Notes: generated from the letters alone by a model not told the origin. A stretch of 64,000 bases of DNA from Paratinospora sagittata (GCA_035771175.1 CM069594.1:18180770-18244769), one strand, 5' to 3'. Positions 21,427 through 33,109 are shown, numbered from the stretch's first letter. Made by a program: numbers and translations.

Positions 21427-24122
21427 GTCAGGTTCAGAGGCTAAAAGATCATTGTTAGTTTTAGGAACTAATGAAATTTGTAAGGAGGGTTCAGGATTTG
21501 TTACCTCATTTTCAGGGATTGGTTCAGATTCTTGAACTTGCATCGGTTCAGGAGCTGCAACTTTCTTCCTTGAGTACATTTGTCCAGTCATCCGATCCTT
21601 AGGTTCGTCATTGGGTACAGAGGGTGTAGGAGATTCGGGTTTGGTTTGTTGGAGGTTAAAGGGACCAAAAAGATCAAAAGGGTTATCAAGGGAGTTCCGA
21701 TCCTTATCTTCCATGATGACACTCTCCCCCAGAAGAGGAGCGGAAAAATAGGGCTCAGGTTCACAGAAAGTGATATCTGCAGAGACAAAGAATTTCTTTG
21801 ATGGCGGATGATAGCATTTATATCCCTTTTGAGTGGAAGAGTATCCGACAAAAACACACTTGAGAGCTCTAGGATCCAACTTCCCCCTGCTGGGTTGGTG
21901 AACATGGACAAATGATACACACCCAAATATCTTAGGTATTAGATTATTGGAGATTTTGAGCTTAGGGTAAAATTGACATAGCTTTTCCATAGGACTTCTG
22001 AAACCAAGGGTCTGGGATGGTAGGCGGTTAATAAGGTGTTGCAGTAATGACAGCTTCCCCCCAATAGGACTTAGGCATAGTATTCTAAAATAAAAAGGCT
22101 CGGGTTGTATCAAACAGGTGGCCGTTTTTTCTTTTAGCAACTCCATTTTGTTGTGGGGTGTGAACACAGGATGATTTATGAAGGATCCTCTCGTTTTGGA
22201 AGTAATTGGTCAATGTTTGATTAACATAGTCTCTAGCATTGTCAGATCGAAATCTCTTGATTTTAGCACCAAACTGGGTGTGTATCATGTTATGGAAGGT
22301 AGGAAGAACAAAGCTCACATCGGATTTTTGTTTCAATAAGAATATCCACGAGACTCTAGTACAATCATCAATGAAGGACACAAACCATCGCGCTCCAGAA
22401 ACATTAGGTATTGGAGAGGGACTCCAAATATCACTATGAATGAGATCAAAAGGATCTGAACTTCTTTCATTACTAAGTGGAAAAGATATACGCTTGTGTT
22501 TCGCAAGTTCACACACTTCACAATGAAAATCTTTAACATTGAGAGACTTAAACAAAAAAAGGAAACATGATTTTAAAGGTTCGGAAAGAAGGATGGCCAA
22601 GGCGGCGATGATGGAGCCATAGCTTTTCTTTATTGGAAAATTTGTGCTCGGAGAGAAATGAAGTGTTACTCTTGATAGGATGTACTGGTGTCTCAAGGTA
22701 ATACAACCCGTCCTGTTCCTTAGCATGTCCAATCATCGTCCCCAAGTCCTGGTCCTGAAATGCACAGTAAGTAGGGAAGAAGGTTACATTACAACTCAGA
22801 TCATGGGTCAGTTTTTTAATAGAGATAAGATTAGTAGATAGTTTAGGAACATGAAGAACATTTCTGAGTGTAAGGGTGGGGCTGATGTGAACATCACCTA
22901 TACCAGCAACTGTGGTTAAGGATCCATCAGTTGTGACTATTTTTCGACTACTAGGACATGGGTTGTAGGTATGAAATATATTGGGGGAATTGGTCATGTG
23001 ATCAGTAGCACCAGAATCTATAACCCAAGAGGTAGCAAAAGACTTATCCGAGACGTTAAATCCAATAGAAATAGGAAAGTTACCTGAATGGGCCAATGAA
23101 CTGGTACCTGAGGGTTTGTCCAGTCTGCCAAGCAAAGATTTCAATCTTTCAATGTCGTCTTGGCTAAATCCTTCCGTCACCGGGGAGTCTGCAACTGTTT
23201 GTTCAGTAGACAGATGTGCCTGTCCACTGGTCTTCTGCTATCCTCCTTTGTAGCCCCATTCTTTACTGGAAGTTGAAGGCTTGCCATGAAGTTTCCAACA
23301 CTTCTCCCTGGTATGTCTAGTCTTCTGACAATAAGTACACCATAGATTGTCCCTATTGTCTCGATTTGGGACCTTTGATGATTCAGCGCGCAGAGTGTGT
23401 GTCTTCTGATCATTTCCTCGATTGGCAACCATAGCGGAGCCTTCCATCTTCTGAGGTGTGAGCATAACACTTCTTCTGCTTTCTGCAGTCCGGATAGTTG
23501 AGATAGTCTCATTCAGAGTTTGCAACTCTTTGTTGAGAGTCTGAACTCTCACTTGATCAAACTCTGCATTGAGTCCAGCCAAGAAGTCATAGACCCAATC
23601 CTTCTCAATATAGTTCTTTAAAACTACAGCATCTGCAGGGCATGTAGTCTCAATACACCTATAATGGTCAAGTTCCTTCCAAAGATTCTTCAATACATTG
23701 GCATATTCGGTGACCTTCATGTTACCTTGTTTTGTTGTTCCAACTTTCACTTTGATCTCATACACTTGTGCTGCATCATGGGCCTTAGATTATGTCTAAT
23801 GAACGGCATCCCAAATGTCTTTGGCGGTAGTTAGAAACATGCATGTATCACTAATGTTTGGCGTCATTGAATTCCATAGCCACGCCATTATAGAAGCATC
23901 TTCGTTATCCCACGCTATAAACTTAGGATCTCCAGGTGTAGGTCCAGTGCCCAAAAGATGACTTAATTTCCCTTTGCCCTTCAGAAAAGTACGCACCAGT
24001 TGAGACCACTTCAAATAATTCTTTCCATCAAGCCTGTATGGTGCCTGAATGTTTGGTAGTTCTCCTTTCTCCGTTTTGTCAACTGCTTCTTCAGTCTGCA
24101 CCATTTCGGAAGTAACCGACAT
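21427..24122 (-). pseudogene. copia-2 gag-pol pseudogene (gag, protease, integrase)
   Basis: It starts MSVTSEMVQTEEAVDKTEKG at 24122, close to copia-1. Disruptions in order: stops where copia-1 reads HQTYSKAH (about 23785-23797), a TAG after WGYKGG (about 23236), a frame change near 22550-22600, a TAG in FLFQHN (about 22083), and a small deletion near 22045. Zinc knuckle CTYCQKTRHTREKC, protease DSGATDHM, integrase HSDIW and PQQNGVAKRKN are still readable. Several stops are CAG->TAG. The product is certainly not made as a unit. Confidence 0.85.
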
Positions 24123-24135
24123 TTTTCTTCTTCCC

Positions 24136-24154
24136 TTTTTTTTTTTTTTTTTTT
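24136..24154 (-). promoter_or_regulatory. A tract upstream of the copia-2 start
   Basis: Nineteen T on the plus strand, so 19 A on the coding strand, 14 nt before the ATG. It corresponds to the 27-nt A tract of copia-1. Confidence 0.55.
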
Positions 24155-24620
24155 GACAAACTCAAAAAAGAAGAAAAAAATAATAAAAATAAAAGAAGAA
24201 TATCAGATGAAGGCGAACCAAGAGCTGCAGATGGCGATGGAGATTAGAGAGATGCAGTGATGCAGTGATGCGCAAGAGAGATATGTGAGAGAGATGCGCG
24301 AGAGACGACGAAGATCAGTAGCAACGTCAAAGATCAGCAATGGTGGGTTCGAGCAGCGACGACTGAAACACAGTAGCAATGGAGACGAAGGCGTCGACGA
24401 CGATTAGGATATCGGCAGTGCCGATGAGGAAGACGCAGTAGTCGATGGTGATATAGTAGCAGTGATGAAGACGTACGCACCAATCAACAACACGAATAAT
24501 GGCGATGAAGGCCAACGAGGAAGGTTCCGGCAATGAAGGCCAAAATAAAACAATTTCGACGATGAAGGTCGGAAGAAAAGAAAAATTTTCCAGTTGTACG
24601 AGCTTAAAGCTCTGATACCA

Positions 24621-24871
24621 TGTTAAATACTAATAAAAGACACAAAGATGTAACGTGGTTCGTCTCCAAGGGCTATGTCCACGGGAGAAGAGAGGAAATA
24701 TTTTCTTATTCTTGATGATGTCTTAATGGAGGGACACCATATATATAGACATACAAGGCTATGCACACATATAGCTATAATTACAATTTTAGTAACTGCT
24801 AAATAAAATGACTACTAAAATTATCATCTTTCCTTAAAGGAAATAAATCCCACAGATTTTGCTTCTCTACA
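24621..24871 (-). repeat. copia-2 5' LTR
   Basis: Coding-strand ends are TGTAGAGAAG and TATTTAACA, 251 bp, followed by TGGTATCAGAGC as primer site (plus strand 24609-24620). It shares 'gtatgtctatatatatgg' and 'cttctcccgtgga' with the copia-1 LTR but is otherwise clearly diverged, more so than the coding region. Confidence 0.9.
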
Positions 24872-25771
24872 ACAATTTTCTATCAGAGTCAATAACTACG
24901 AATTCTTGGTGATTCTTAATACAATATCGTTTCACTGTATTTTGTAAGTCATCTTTATTGTTAAACCTCAGTCCTTTATACAATTCACCAATGTAGTTTT
25001 GAGAGGCCCCACCCCGCAACAAATGCTCGTCAGCTGTCACATTAACTGCATCGAAGTCTATATTGTAGTACATCGGAGTTGGTACCTCATACCCCGGCAT
25101 GGTTTCTACTCCTGTTCTTGGTTCCATAACAAGTGCATCTTCATCAATCACATCCTCAAGTGAACCAGGTGGATCATAAGAAGGATCATGTAAGCCCTGC
25201 ACTAGGTCATCTACACGGGCATCGTGCTCTTCATTCTCATTATCCACGCCGAGTTCATCAGAATCGCTCTTGCTTGTAGCCTCAAATGGTTGAGATTGAG
25301 TGAAAGCATCTGGTATAGTGTCGCCACCAACCATTTCATCTCTTGCATCGCCATCCCGTACCCTATTATGTATCATCTCATCTTCGTTGTGATATGTCGG
25401 TTGACTATGATCACTCTGTAAGGCTGGTTGCACACTAGGACCTTCATGTACATCTCTATAGTATTAGGAGGTGGAAATTGAGACACAACTTGCCACATGT
25501 ATTGTATACCTTGATCATTGAAAATTGGCAAGGGCTTGAAAAAACATGTTCCACTTCCTAAAAAAGTTGGGTAGTGATACATCATACTTAACCGTGTCGA
25601 TCGACGGTCTATTGACAATGCCTCCCATATAACACGTTCCAATTCATTAATATTTACTCCCATTTTAACTATAATACCAGTAGAAGGCCCACAACTATAG
25701 TCAATTCCGTTAGGTCCATGTACCACATCTCCATTCATGTAACATATAATCGAGACGATTTTGTCATCCAT
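24872..25771 (-). pseudogene. MuDR/MULE transposase N-terminal fragment
   Basis: Two overlapping minus-strand frames form the N-terminal half of a plant MuDR-type transposase. The first starts MDDKIVSIICYMNGDVV at 25771 and includes LSIDRRSTRLSMMYHYP. The second, frame-shifted near 25440, has an acidic stretch followed by LYKGLRFNNKDDLQNTVKRY and FVVIDSDRKL, the start of the MuDR DNA-binding region. The frame ends where the copia-2 LTR begins at 24871, so the insertion interrupted the gene. The DDE catalytic domain is not found on the far side. Confidence 0.75.
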
Positions 25772-25803
25772 AATGTACCCTAAACATCAACAATGTAGGA
25801 CTT

Positions 25804-25807
<4 letters not shown>

Positions 25808-25848
<41 letters not shown>
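25808..25848. repeat. (TA)n microsatellite
   Basis: About 40 bp of alternating TA. Confidence 0.95.
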
Positions 25849-25849
<1 letters not shown>

Positions 25850-26302
25850 GAACTATATAAATACAATACTTTAAATAATTTAATGATACAGTTATATCAA
25901 GTTAAAAAAAAGAGTCATGCCAGACCAAAATTTAATAAATTCAAAATCGAATTGAAATAGATTGATTCAATTGGACTATCTCGGATCTCATGTCATGTGC
26001 GTGATAATAAGATCATCAAATATATTAAAAATTATTTCAAACAAAAGGGACGTTTAATCAAATATATTAAAAATTAACAAAAACCGAAAAAAATTAAAAA
26101 CAGTCCTAGAATATTAATACTCAACGTTCTTTTTTTTTGCTAACTAATATTAAATTATTAGAATATTGCTACTATTCTACTTTAAAGTCAAAAAACTATA
26201 GCTCCATTACCAAAATCAAACACAACAACAACAATAAACATTGAATCAAGATCTTTAAAATAAATAAAAAAAAAACCTAAAAAATTAGTCAAAACTAACA
26301 AG

Positions 26303-26340
<38 letters not shown>
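26303..26340. repeat. (ACA)n microsatellite
   Basis: About twelve trinucleotide units. Confidence 0.95.
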
Positions 26341-26341
<1 letters not shown>

Positions 26342-26847
26342 AATGATTAAATAAACATCTCCAAAATCATTAAAACCCTAAAACCCTAGAAAAATTAGTT
26401 ACTTTCAACTAAAAAAAGGTAAGAATACAATCAATCTAAATATGTTGAATGTCGGAGAGAAAATAGTCAAAAACAACAATAACAATGATTAAATAAACAT
26501 ATCCAAAATCAATTAAACCCTAAAAAAAATAGTTACTTTCGACTAAAAAAAGATTGGAACAGAATCAAACCAAATATGTTGAATGTCATAGAGATAAAGG
26601 AAGACGCCGGAGAGGAGACCGAGGAGAACCGCCGCCAAAGTGAAGACGCCGCCGGAGAGAAGACGCCGGAGACAGCGTGAGTGTTTTCTCATTTTTTTTC
26701 GGTTTTTTTTTACAACGCCTCTTCTTCTTTTCGTTTTTACCGTTTACAGCGAACAACGTTTAGGGTTTTTACCCTAAACGCGATTCGCAGAAGGGGGTTT
26801 TTTAACCCCCTTCTACGATTTGCTTTATTGATTTTTTTTTATTTTTT

Positions 26848-27106
26848 CAATGGGCGGCATACATGAAAATTAAACCCCGGGGCGCTGTGCTATGGAAAGT
26901 AAAGCAGCGCTGTGGTGCTCCAAGTTTACCGCCCATGAAATAACCCCTCTCGGAGTGTCGCGGCGCTGCTTGGCTCTCCGCTATGAACAGTGAAGCAGCG
27001 TCGCGACGCGCCGAGTTTAGATGAAATAACCCCTATCGCAGCGCCACGGCGTTGCCTCATTGTTCATGTTGGGTTTTAATAATGGGCGGCATACATCAAA
27101 ATATCT
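26848..27106. repeat. GC-rich duplicated block with direct flanks
   Basis: Two units of about 90 bp (26880-26968 and 26969-27055) share 'aagcagcg', 'agttta' and 'atgaaataacccct.tc'. The block is bounded on both sides by 'aatgggcggcatacat'. It lies upstream of the MuDR fragment, where the terminal region of that MULE would be expected, but no matching inverted partner was found. Confidence 0.6.
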
Positions 27107-28648
27107 CAACAAATTTTGATGGAAAATTTGTCAAACAATTTTTTTTTAACAGTGTCGCGCACTGCGTTAATCTTTAAAAAAAAAAAACCTACGTGGACAA
27201 TCTGGGCAACATTTGGACAGCTTGGTTGTCCAGCTGTCCAAATGTTGCCTAGATGTGGGTATAAAATATTTTACTGCCTATTTTAAGATAGAAAAAAAAA
27301 AATCGCGCCTATTTGTGTCAAAAATCCCTCTATCAAACACATCCCCTTTGAGTCCTTGCAATCGTGAGAGCCTCATGTGTTGGGTTAGCAATTTAAAAAA
27401 AATGATAAAAATTCAAAATCATTTATCATATTACATTTTTATCTATAGCAGAAAATTTTTAAAAGGGCCCATTTTCACTATAATAGTTACGTCTATAAAT
27501 TTTTTTCTTTTTCTTTCATGATATTTATGATATTATTTTTCATTGGCATTTATAAATGGTTTGTTTTTAGAATTTGATTGTTTAAAATGCTCAAAAGGAG
27601 TTTCATGATTTGTAGATTATCATAAAGTAATTTTTTTTATCTAACATTTGACTTCATGTTTCATCCAACTTTTGTGTCTAATTATAATTTTATGCTCTAT
27701 TTATGAAATTTTGATTTTTCATTTTGTTCATTTTTTCTCTTTTAAAATTGGCCTTATCATTTTTCTTATCTTTTTTCATTTGATGTTGGAGTCTCAAAAT
27801 CTTTTTTCCTTTCTTTTCTATAGTTCTAGTCTTTGGGGACGTCTAATAACGACCAAAGTTAAGATAAACGAGTTATCTATCGAGGAGTAAGAATTTTGAT
27901 ATTTGTTTGAATTATGTGTGTTATTTAGATTTCTTACACAACTTTAATCTATTTATATTATTTGACTTTGTCTATTTTATAATTTGGTGATTAAAGAACT
28001 TGCAATGTTCAACTAAATTATGGGAAACTTTTGAGAATTTGAGTTTTATGACATAAAGGGTAGACCTAGATGTCATGAAAGTTGCATCTCTTCGAATCCA
28101 GAATGCTTGGTGAATTTCTTCAAGACTCGTCCATCCAAACAAGATGTTCGTTGAACCATTTTTTTCTTAATCTTCAAGTTCATTGCATCTTTAAGTTAGT
28201 GATTCTATCGGCGTTCCACAGATAATACTGTTTTCTAGATATTGAATTGTAAAACAAATAAACTCTTTCTTGTACCTCTTGAAAAGCCACCAAAAATACA
28301 AAAAAAAAGAAAATAAGCTATTACCAATTTTTCTGATTTCTTTAAGATCCCTTCATTCCATTTTCTTATTGATAGATGTGTGATACAATCCTTAATTTAT
28401 ACTTCATGAAATGCATGATTGGTAACTATTATTTATGTTTTGATTGTAAATTTAGTATTGAATATGAAAGGTTTTTTTTTTTTTTTTTGTATTTAAGATT
28501 TTGTTCACTATAATCCTTGCTCTTGTTTCCACATTCTAATGGCACAATGTGCAGGACTCTGTTTTTTTTTTTCTTTCTATAATTGGATCTTGTTATTATT
28601 GAGCCAGTGTAACTATATATTTTTTCTTAAAAGAATTGTTTGTGCAGG
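27107..28648. other. AT-rich spacer
   Basis: Apart from the inverted repeat at 27205-27249 nothing is recognised. Open frames are short and F/I/L-rich without motifs. Confidence 0.5.
27205..27249. repeat. Inverted repeat, 18-bp perfect arms
   Basis: GGCAACATTTGGACAGCT at 27205-27222 pairs exactly with 27232-27249 across a 9-bp loop, giving a stable hairpin of unknown role. Confidence 0.9.
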
Positions 28649-28823
28649 TATGAATGACTTACTATCATCTTCTCGTGTTGGAAAAACAACACAAGAAAAG
28701 CTAAAGAAGGTGATAAAGTGGGCGCAACAAGCTGGAGTTATGCTTCACAATCTCCGACTTTCTACCTGTCAAGTACTCGCTGTACTTTTGAATGTTAACA
28801 TTCATCATCAAATTTCACTTTAA
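28649..28823 (+). other. Possible exon of an unidentified gene
   Basis: After a T-rich tract ending 'ttgtgcag' an open segment reads MNDLLSSSRVGKTTQEKLKK and VIKWAQQAGVMLHNL. It has a balanced, lysine-containing composition unlike the F/L-rich shadows around it. A donor-like 'gtactc' occurs near 28771; otherwise the frame stays open to a stop at 28823. The protein is not recognised. Confidence 0.3.
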
Positions 28824-28889
28824 TCTATTGAAAGTAGCAAGTCTCATATTCCTGTTTAAAAATGATAGAAACAAGGTATGAAAATTCGA

Positions 28890-29050
28890 CATAATTTGAC
28901 CTTTTCTGGCAAATTTTTTTAGTGTCAAACTTGGCGAATTAAAAAGTGAGAGTAATTTTGAAAATGCAAAAATTCAACACAAAACCCACCAGGATTTATT
29001 TCATAAACCAACATGGCAAAATATTAAAAAAGTAAAAATAAAAACAATTG

Positions 29051-29081
<31 letters not shown>

Positions 29082-29240
29082 AACAAAAGCAAAGAAAGAA
29101 CGAAATTTAAACTAAGAGAAAAACTAAAAAAAACAACACTAGAAGAGTTCGCAAAGCCAACATTTCTAATTTTAACTACTAGCATAACAAGAACAAAAAG
29201 TAATACATATAATAACAAGTTGACAAATTAAGCAAGGTAG
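28890..29240 (-). repeat. Dispersed repeat B, copy 2 (inverted), with (TA)n
   Basis: Reverse complement of the 11690-12190 sequence with moderate identity. A TA microsatellite at 29051-29081 interrupts it. Confidence 0.45.
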
Positions 29241-29457
29241 AATGCCAAGCTATCAGATTAATTGTCTAGGAGCAAGCCACCACAAAATTAAATATCAAAA
29301 CACTGAAAAGAGATCAAGACTAGAAGCAACATTTCAAATTTCATCAACCCACTCAACAAGATCAATTTTGTTAAGTTACTCATGGATATTTGTATGTTTT
29401 AAAAGTTTTTGTTTATATTTGTTTTTAGCATATATTACAATAAATCTGAATTTTTTA

Positions 29458-29610
29458 GCCTCTGCCCAAAAATTCTCTAATCTTCTCTAATTTTGGCGAA
29501 TTTTTACAAAATATTCTCCACATTGAATTTAACTTCCCCAAATTAATTCTGATTTTTAAGTGACCGAAGTCAAGTGCGAAATCGAGTTTTTGATCCTTGG
29601 GTAGAAATGC
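29458..29610 (+). repeat. Dispersed repeat A, copy 4
   Basis: Reads 'aaaaattctctaatcttctc', 'tttttacaaaatattctcca', 'aaattaattctgattttta' and 'aagtgaccgaagtc', closest to the reverse complement of copy 2. Confidence 0.55.
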
Positions 29611-30045
29611 ATTGATTGTAGCTATTTATTTTTTTTATTTATCTTTGTGGAAAACATCTTGTTTTTGAACATGCTATGGAATGTCTAAGCCTTTCTTTTT
29701 TATGCTCCTGTAGTTTATGTTGGATTGGAGTTACTTTTCCTTTATAGAGCATTGTTTGGATTTTTGTTTGGCCTGTTCGTTTGGCACCCTTTACATATGT
29801 GTTTGCTTTTGGTACAAGTCTCAATGGACTGGTACTGAATTGTCATACATGATCCTTTTCATTACTTCATTGATTTCAATTTTTGAGAGAGTATTATTCA
29901 ATTGGCCTTGTAAAAATGGACTTAACATGATAATCTATTTATATGGAGTGCAATTGGACAATTTTTCACTAGTACGAATGGGGTCATTGTTTTCTTCAAA
30001 TAACAAAAGCTTTTTATGCTTTGTCTATGCTCTAATGATTTGAGA
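29611..30045. other. Spacer, nothing recognised
   Basis: T-rich sequence with an open frame (29717-30043) that has no motif I can identify. Confidence 0.4.
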
Positions 30046-30440
30046 ACCATTTGAGGGTGTGGTATCCTTGTTAGGGTCTAAGATTCCGAGGAGAGAAAAG
30101 AGGTAAATTACCTCTATATAAAGGGTGTAGTACCCTTGTTATAGTGTGGAGTCCCTAGGTGTGAGAACAGGTGAAGCATCCTTTGACAGTGTAAATTGGA
30201 TGTTGAATACCTATGTAAGAAAAGGTGAAGTATCCTTTGTGTTTGTGTAAAGAGCGTGTAGTATCCCTGTATATGTAAGTTACTTTATTTTCACTAGTAA
30301 AAGAACAATAAATTGTGGATTCAATAGGGTGTACGTCCGTGGACATATGCAAGATTGCCAATGAATCTTGGTTTTATTTGTTTGCTTTCTTTGCACTTTA
30401 TTTCTTGCTATTATTCATATTTTAAGTTGCAATTTGCATT
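30046..30440 (+). repeat. Probable old copia-type LTR fragment
   Basis: Contains repeated 'ggtgaagtatcctttg' and 'gtgtagtaccc' phrases, a TATA-like 'ctatataaag' near 30113 and the sequence 'gtgtacgtccgtggacat'. The 'acgtccgtggacgtaggc' type of block, followed by 'aatcttggttttatttg', is characteristic of the 3' part of some plant copia LTRs. Ends and target duplication are not identified. Confidence 0.4.
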
Positions 30441-31039
30441 CATCGAAAGAATTTCAAACTAAGTTATTATGTTGCCAAAGAACCCATATCACCCTCCTCT
30501 TCGGCTCGTATTTGGGCCAACACAAATCATTAAACACTACCATTCAATCCATTGGTTGATTTGCTACCCTCCAAACATGACCTATTTCCCATGTGTGCAA
30601 CAACAGCAGCATACGGAAGCATGTCTTAATTTCATCCAGCTAGACCAAACCTCCAAGGGCACTCTCAACAACTCTTTATGATCCTAACCATGAGCATGGA
30701 ATCACTTTGATGTTAAAAATTCAAAAACCCAAAATTGATGGATTTCTCTAGCTTAGAAAGAATATATATCTCCTCATCATGGAAGGAGGAAGCTGGGACT
30801 GTAACTATCAACAAATGCCAAAACAAGGGAACCATCTTCTATTTGAATCAACCTGCAGTATCCTGTCCAAACCTGGAAAAGGATCCATCTACATTGAAGC
30901 AAACCCAACCAACAAGGGGTCGCCTTCAAGAGATTGTGGCAGTATCTAACTTTTTCCAAAATGTGTTGATATGTCAAGCTTCAAAGATAAAGGTCACCCA
31001 TCTTGAATGGAAACCTTTTTTTTTTTCTTGATAAGATCT
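30441..31039. other. Spacer with short open frames, unidentified
   Basis: More balanced composition than the surroundings and overlapping short frames on both strands (for example 30735-31031), but no domain I recognise. It may be further LINE-derived sequence joined to the relic that follows. Confidence 0.3.
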
Positions 31040-31900
31040 GGAATAGAAACTTTCAATCTTCTCAAGGACAATTTTTTACACCACATCCAAGGGAATATTA
31101 GCAATATCGCCTTGTTTTCAAATTGTCTAATATTCCTCTCCCAAGTACCACCACATACAATAAATTAAGGCTCCAAAGGCCATCTTGATGGAGTCTATGG
31201 AGGAATTACTTCTAAAATTCTTTGAGATCCACTGTGTTCCTTCCTCCTACATCTACCCTTACTTAGGTCATACTACAACCTGAGAACAATACCTTGACAT
31301 ATGAGATTTGAAAAAGGACAATAAAAAATAGATAAGAAGCTTCGTCCTTACAAGCACAACATAGGTTACAAAATTGATTATTAACCATTATTTTCAATCT
31401 CCTTAGACTAGAAGTTGTCAGAAGTCTAACTTGCTTGAGGCACCATGTAATAAAACTATAAAAGTATGGAAACTAAACTCCCAAACCCTCTAAAAAACAC
31501 TATTCTCCTAATGAGGTCCCAAGTGGAGTGAGTAGAAAAGAGACATTAGCAACTTTCCAAGCCAGTATCTTTGTTTTTGGGGAAGGCTTCTTCTACCTAA
31601 TAAAATCAGCAACTATACTAGCCTATATCTGGGTCCCTTAAGCAGGAAACCAAGGTGGTGTTTGTTAACTCTACTTGCAACCTCTAATAAAAGTGGATGG
31701 TAACAAAAATAAAATAAAAAATCATTTTTTGGATAAATTTTGTATTTTTTCAACCTCTAATTGAAGTACAAGTATAACCTCTACAAGAATAAGCCAAAAA
31801 ACTTGGCTTATTTGTGTGAAGCTTTCATTGGTTTTGAAGTAGAAGTAGAGGTTAAGTAAAGTTACCAAACGCTACCCAATTCGTCCCTGATTGTACTAGA
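31040..31900 (-). pseudogene. LINE ORF2 C-terminal relic (minus), split by a MITE
   Basis: Minus-strand translation gives KKPSPKTKILAWKVANVSF, then NQFCNLCCACKDEASYLFF, the C-x2-C finger of the LINE zinc-binding domain. A W-rich segment resembling the pre-RNase H spacer follows. Many stops and frame changes are present. The MITE at 31654-31876 sits in the 5' part. Confidence 0.5.
31654..31876. mobile_element. 223-bp MITE with CAA target duplication
   Basis: The left end GGTGGTGTTTGTTAACTCTA matches the inverted right end GGTAGCGTTTGGTAACTTTA, and matching continues through ACTT..AACCTCTA. CAA flanks both sides (31651-31653 and 31877-31879). A 3-bp duplication with such ends suggests a PIF/Harbinger-type MITE; hAT is an alternative. 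Confidence 0.7.
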
Positions 31901-32132
31901 CCTTCTCATAGCTGATTCCCCAAAATTTGTAGCTATAAAACCAATGGGAAACCTTGGGTCCATCCAAAGTCTGTAAAATGTTCCAATCTAGTGTTTGTAC
32001 TCTTCTATAGCAAGGTGCCTATATCTCTGGATTTTTTCCAAACCCATGAGCAGCCATTTATGTGACGAACAATCCTTAAATATTATTATTCTTATCATAT
32101 GTTTTTTTATTGTGTCATTGGGTATTTATAGG

Positions 32133-32477
32133 CTATGTTACTAGAACTCGGGTATGGATGTCAGATACGGGTACATATTTAGAGGTCCGACTTGTGCATT
32201 TTCAAATTGTGGACTGCGGGGACATGACTATATTATATGTTGTTCTTTCCCTTTTTTCTTATTTTCACTCATATTTTGTCCGTTTTGTTCTTCCATTTAA
32301 GTGAATCTCACCTATTATTCATTATCTTCTTTCATGTTTTCTCCTCTTTCCATTGAAGAACCTATATAGTAGTATTCTAAAATCTAAAGTGTCGGACACA
32401 TATCCCATACTCATGTCGTATCATGAAGTGTCGGACACAAGTATGTCGGGCTAAAGTAAAAAGTTCGGGTAACATAG
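32133..32477. mobile_element. 345-bp hAT-like MITE
   Basis: The 9-bp perfect terminal inverted repeats CTATGTTAC/GTAACATAG extend imperfectly inwards. Flanks TTTATAGG (32125-32132) and TTTATAGC (32478-32485) form an 8-bp target duplication with one mismatch, the length used by hAT elements. Inside, 'gtgtcggacaca' phrases recur. A second, half-length copy lies inverted at 38963-39140. Confidence 0.8.
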
Positions 32478-32485
32478 TTTATAGC

Positions 32486-33109
32486 ATAGATTAAGCCACC
32501 TAGCAGTGTTTACACATGCAACCAACTTTTGTGAAGGGAAGGCTGCCTACACACAAATACTTGTCGGGGTTTTAGAGGTAAAGTGTGTCTGGAGATTTTG
32601 CTTTTCATCCTCTCAAATCTCGTGTAATGATTGCCACACATTAGTCATGGCTTGTGACGTTTAGTTGGGTCGCACGGCACAAAGGATACATGTCAGTTTA
32701 CATGTATCCTTCTCAAGATCATGTGGTAGCCTGTTGATGAAAGTTTGTTTGACAATGCTACCTGGTCAGATCCTATTCATTGTTTCCCAAGGATACTAAG
32801 TGGGTTTTGCTTTGCATCCCTATCTCTGTTAGTCCGTTCACTTTTACTGGATTTAAGCCTAGTTGATTTGTGGTGCAGAATATGGTTTTTTCTACTCCAA
32901 AACAATGGTTAACCTCAATCCATGAAGTGACCATTTATTATCTTTCAGTAAGGAAGTGTTAGTGATCTTTGAAGTCATTTTTGAAATCCTACAAAGACCA
33001 TGCTATCTCATGCTATTTGATTTCACCCCTTTGTTTTGTTTCAAGTTTCAAGTTTATCTCAATCATGTAACACTTGTTGGACTTAATTGATATAAACATG
33101 GTGACGCAG
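32486..33109. other. Spacer upstream of an unidentified gene fragment
   Basis: No coding signal recognised. A small hairpin 'aggatacatgt..acatgtatcct' (32686-32713) is present. This could be intron or promoter sequence of the following exons. Confidence 0.35.

Larger units (their letters stand above)
21427..24871 (-). mobile_element. copia-2, truncated and decayed Ty1/copia copy
   Basis: A minus-strand relative of copia-1 with 5' LTR (24621-24871), primer site, leader, gag, protease and integrase. It stops after a segment equivalent to about residue 900 of copia-1 (ISLVPKTNNDLLAS). RT, RNase H and 3' LTR are absent, and the sequence passes directly into plant-mobile-domain code at 21424. The far flank is MuDR transposase code. 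A deletion after insertion, removing the copia 3' half together with neighbouring sequence, explains both joins. Confidence 0.85.
25772..26847. other. Spacer upstream of the MuDR fragment with microsatellites
   Basis: Contains a (TA)n run at 25808-25848, an (ACA)n run at 26303-26340 and 'aaaccctaaaaccctag' near 26372-26388. A GC-rich 'ccgccgg' purine-alternating stretch at 26590-26680 resembles the start of a transcription unit. No reading frame is convincing. Confidence 0.5.
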
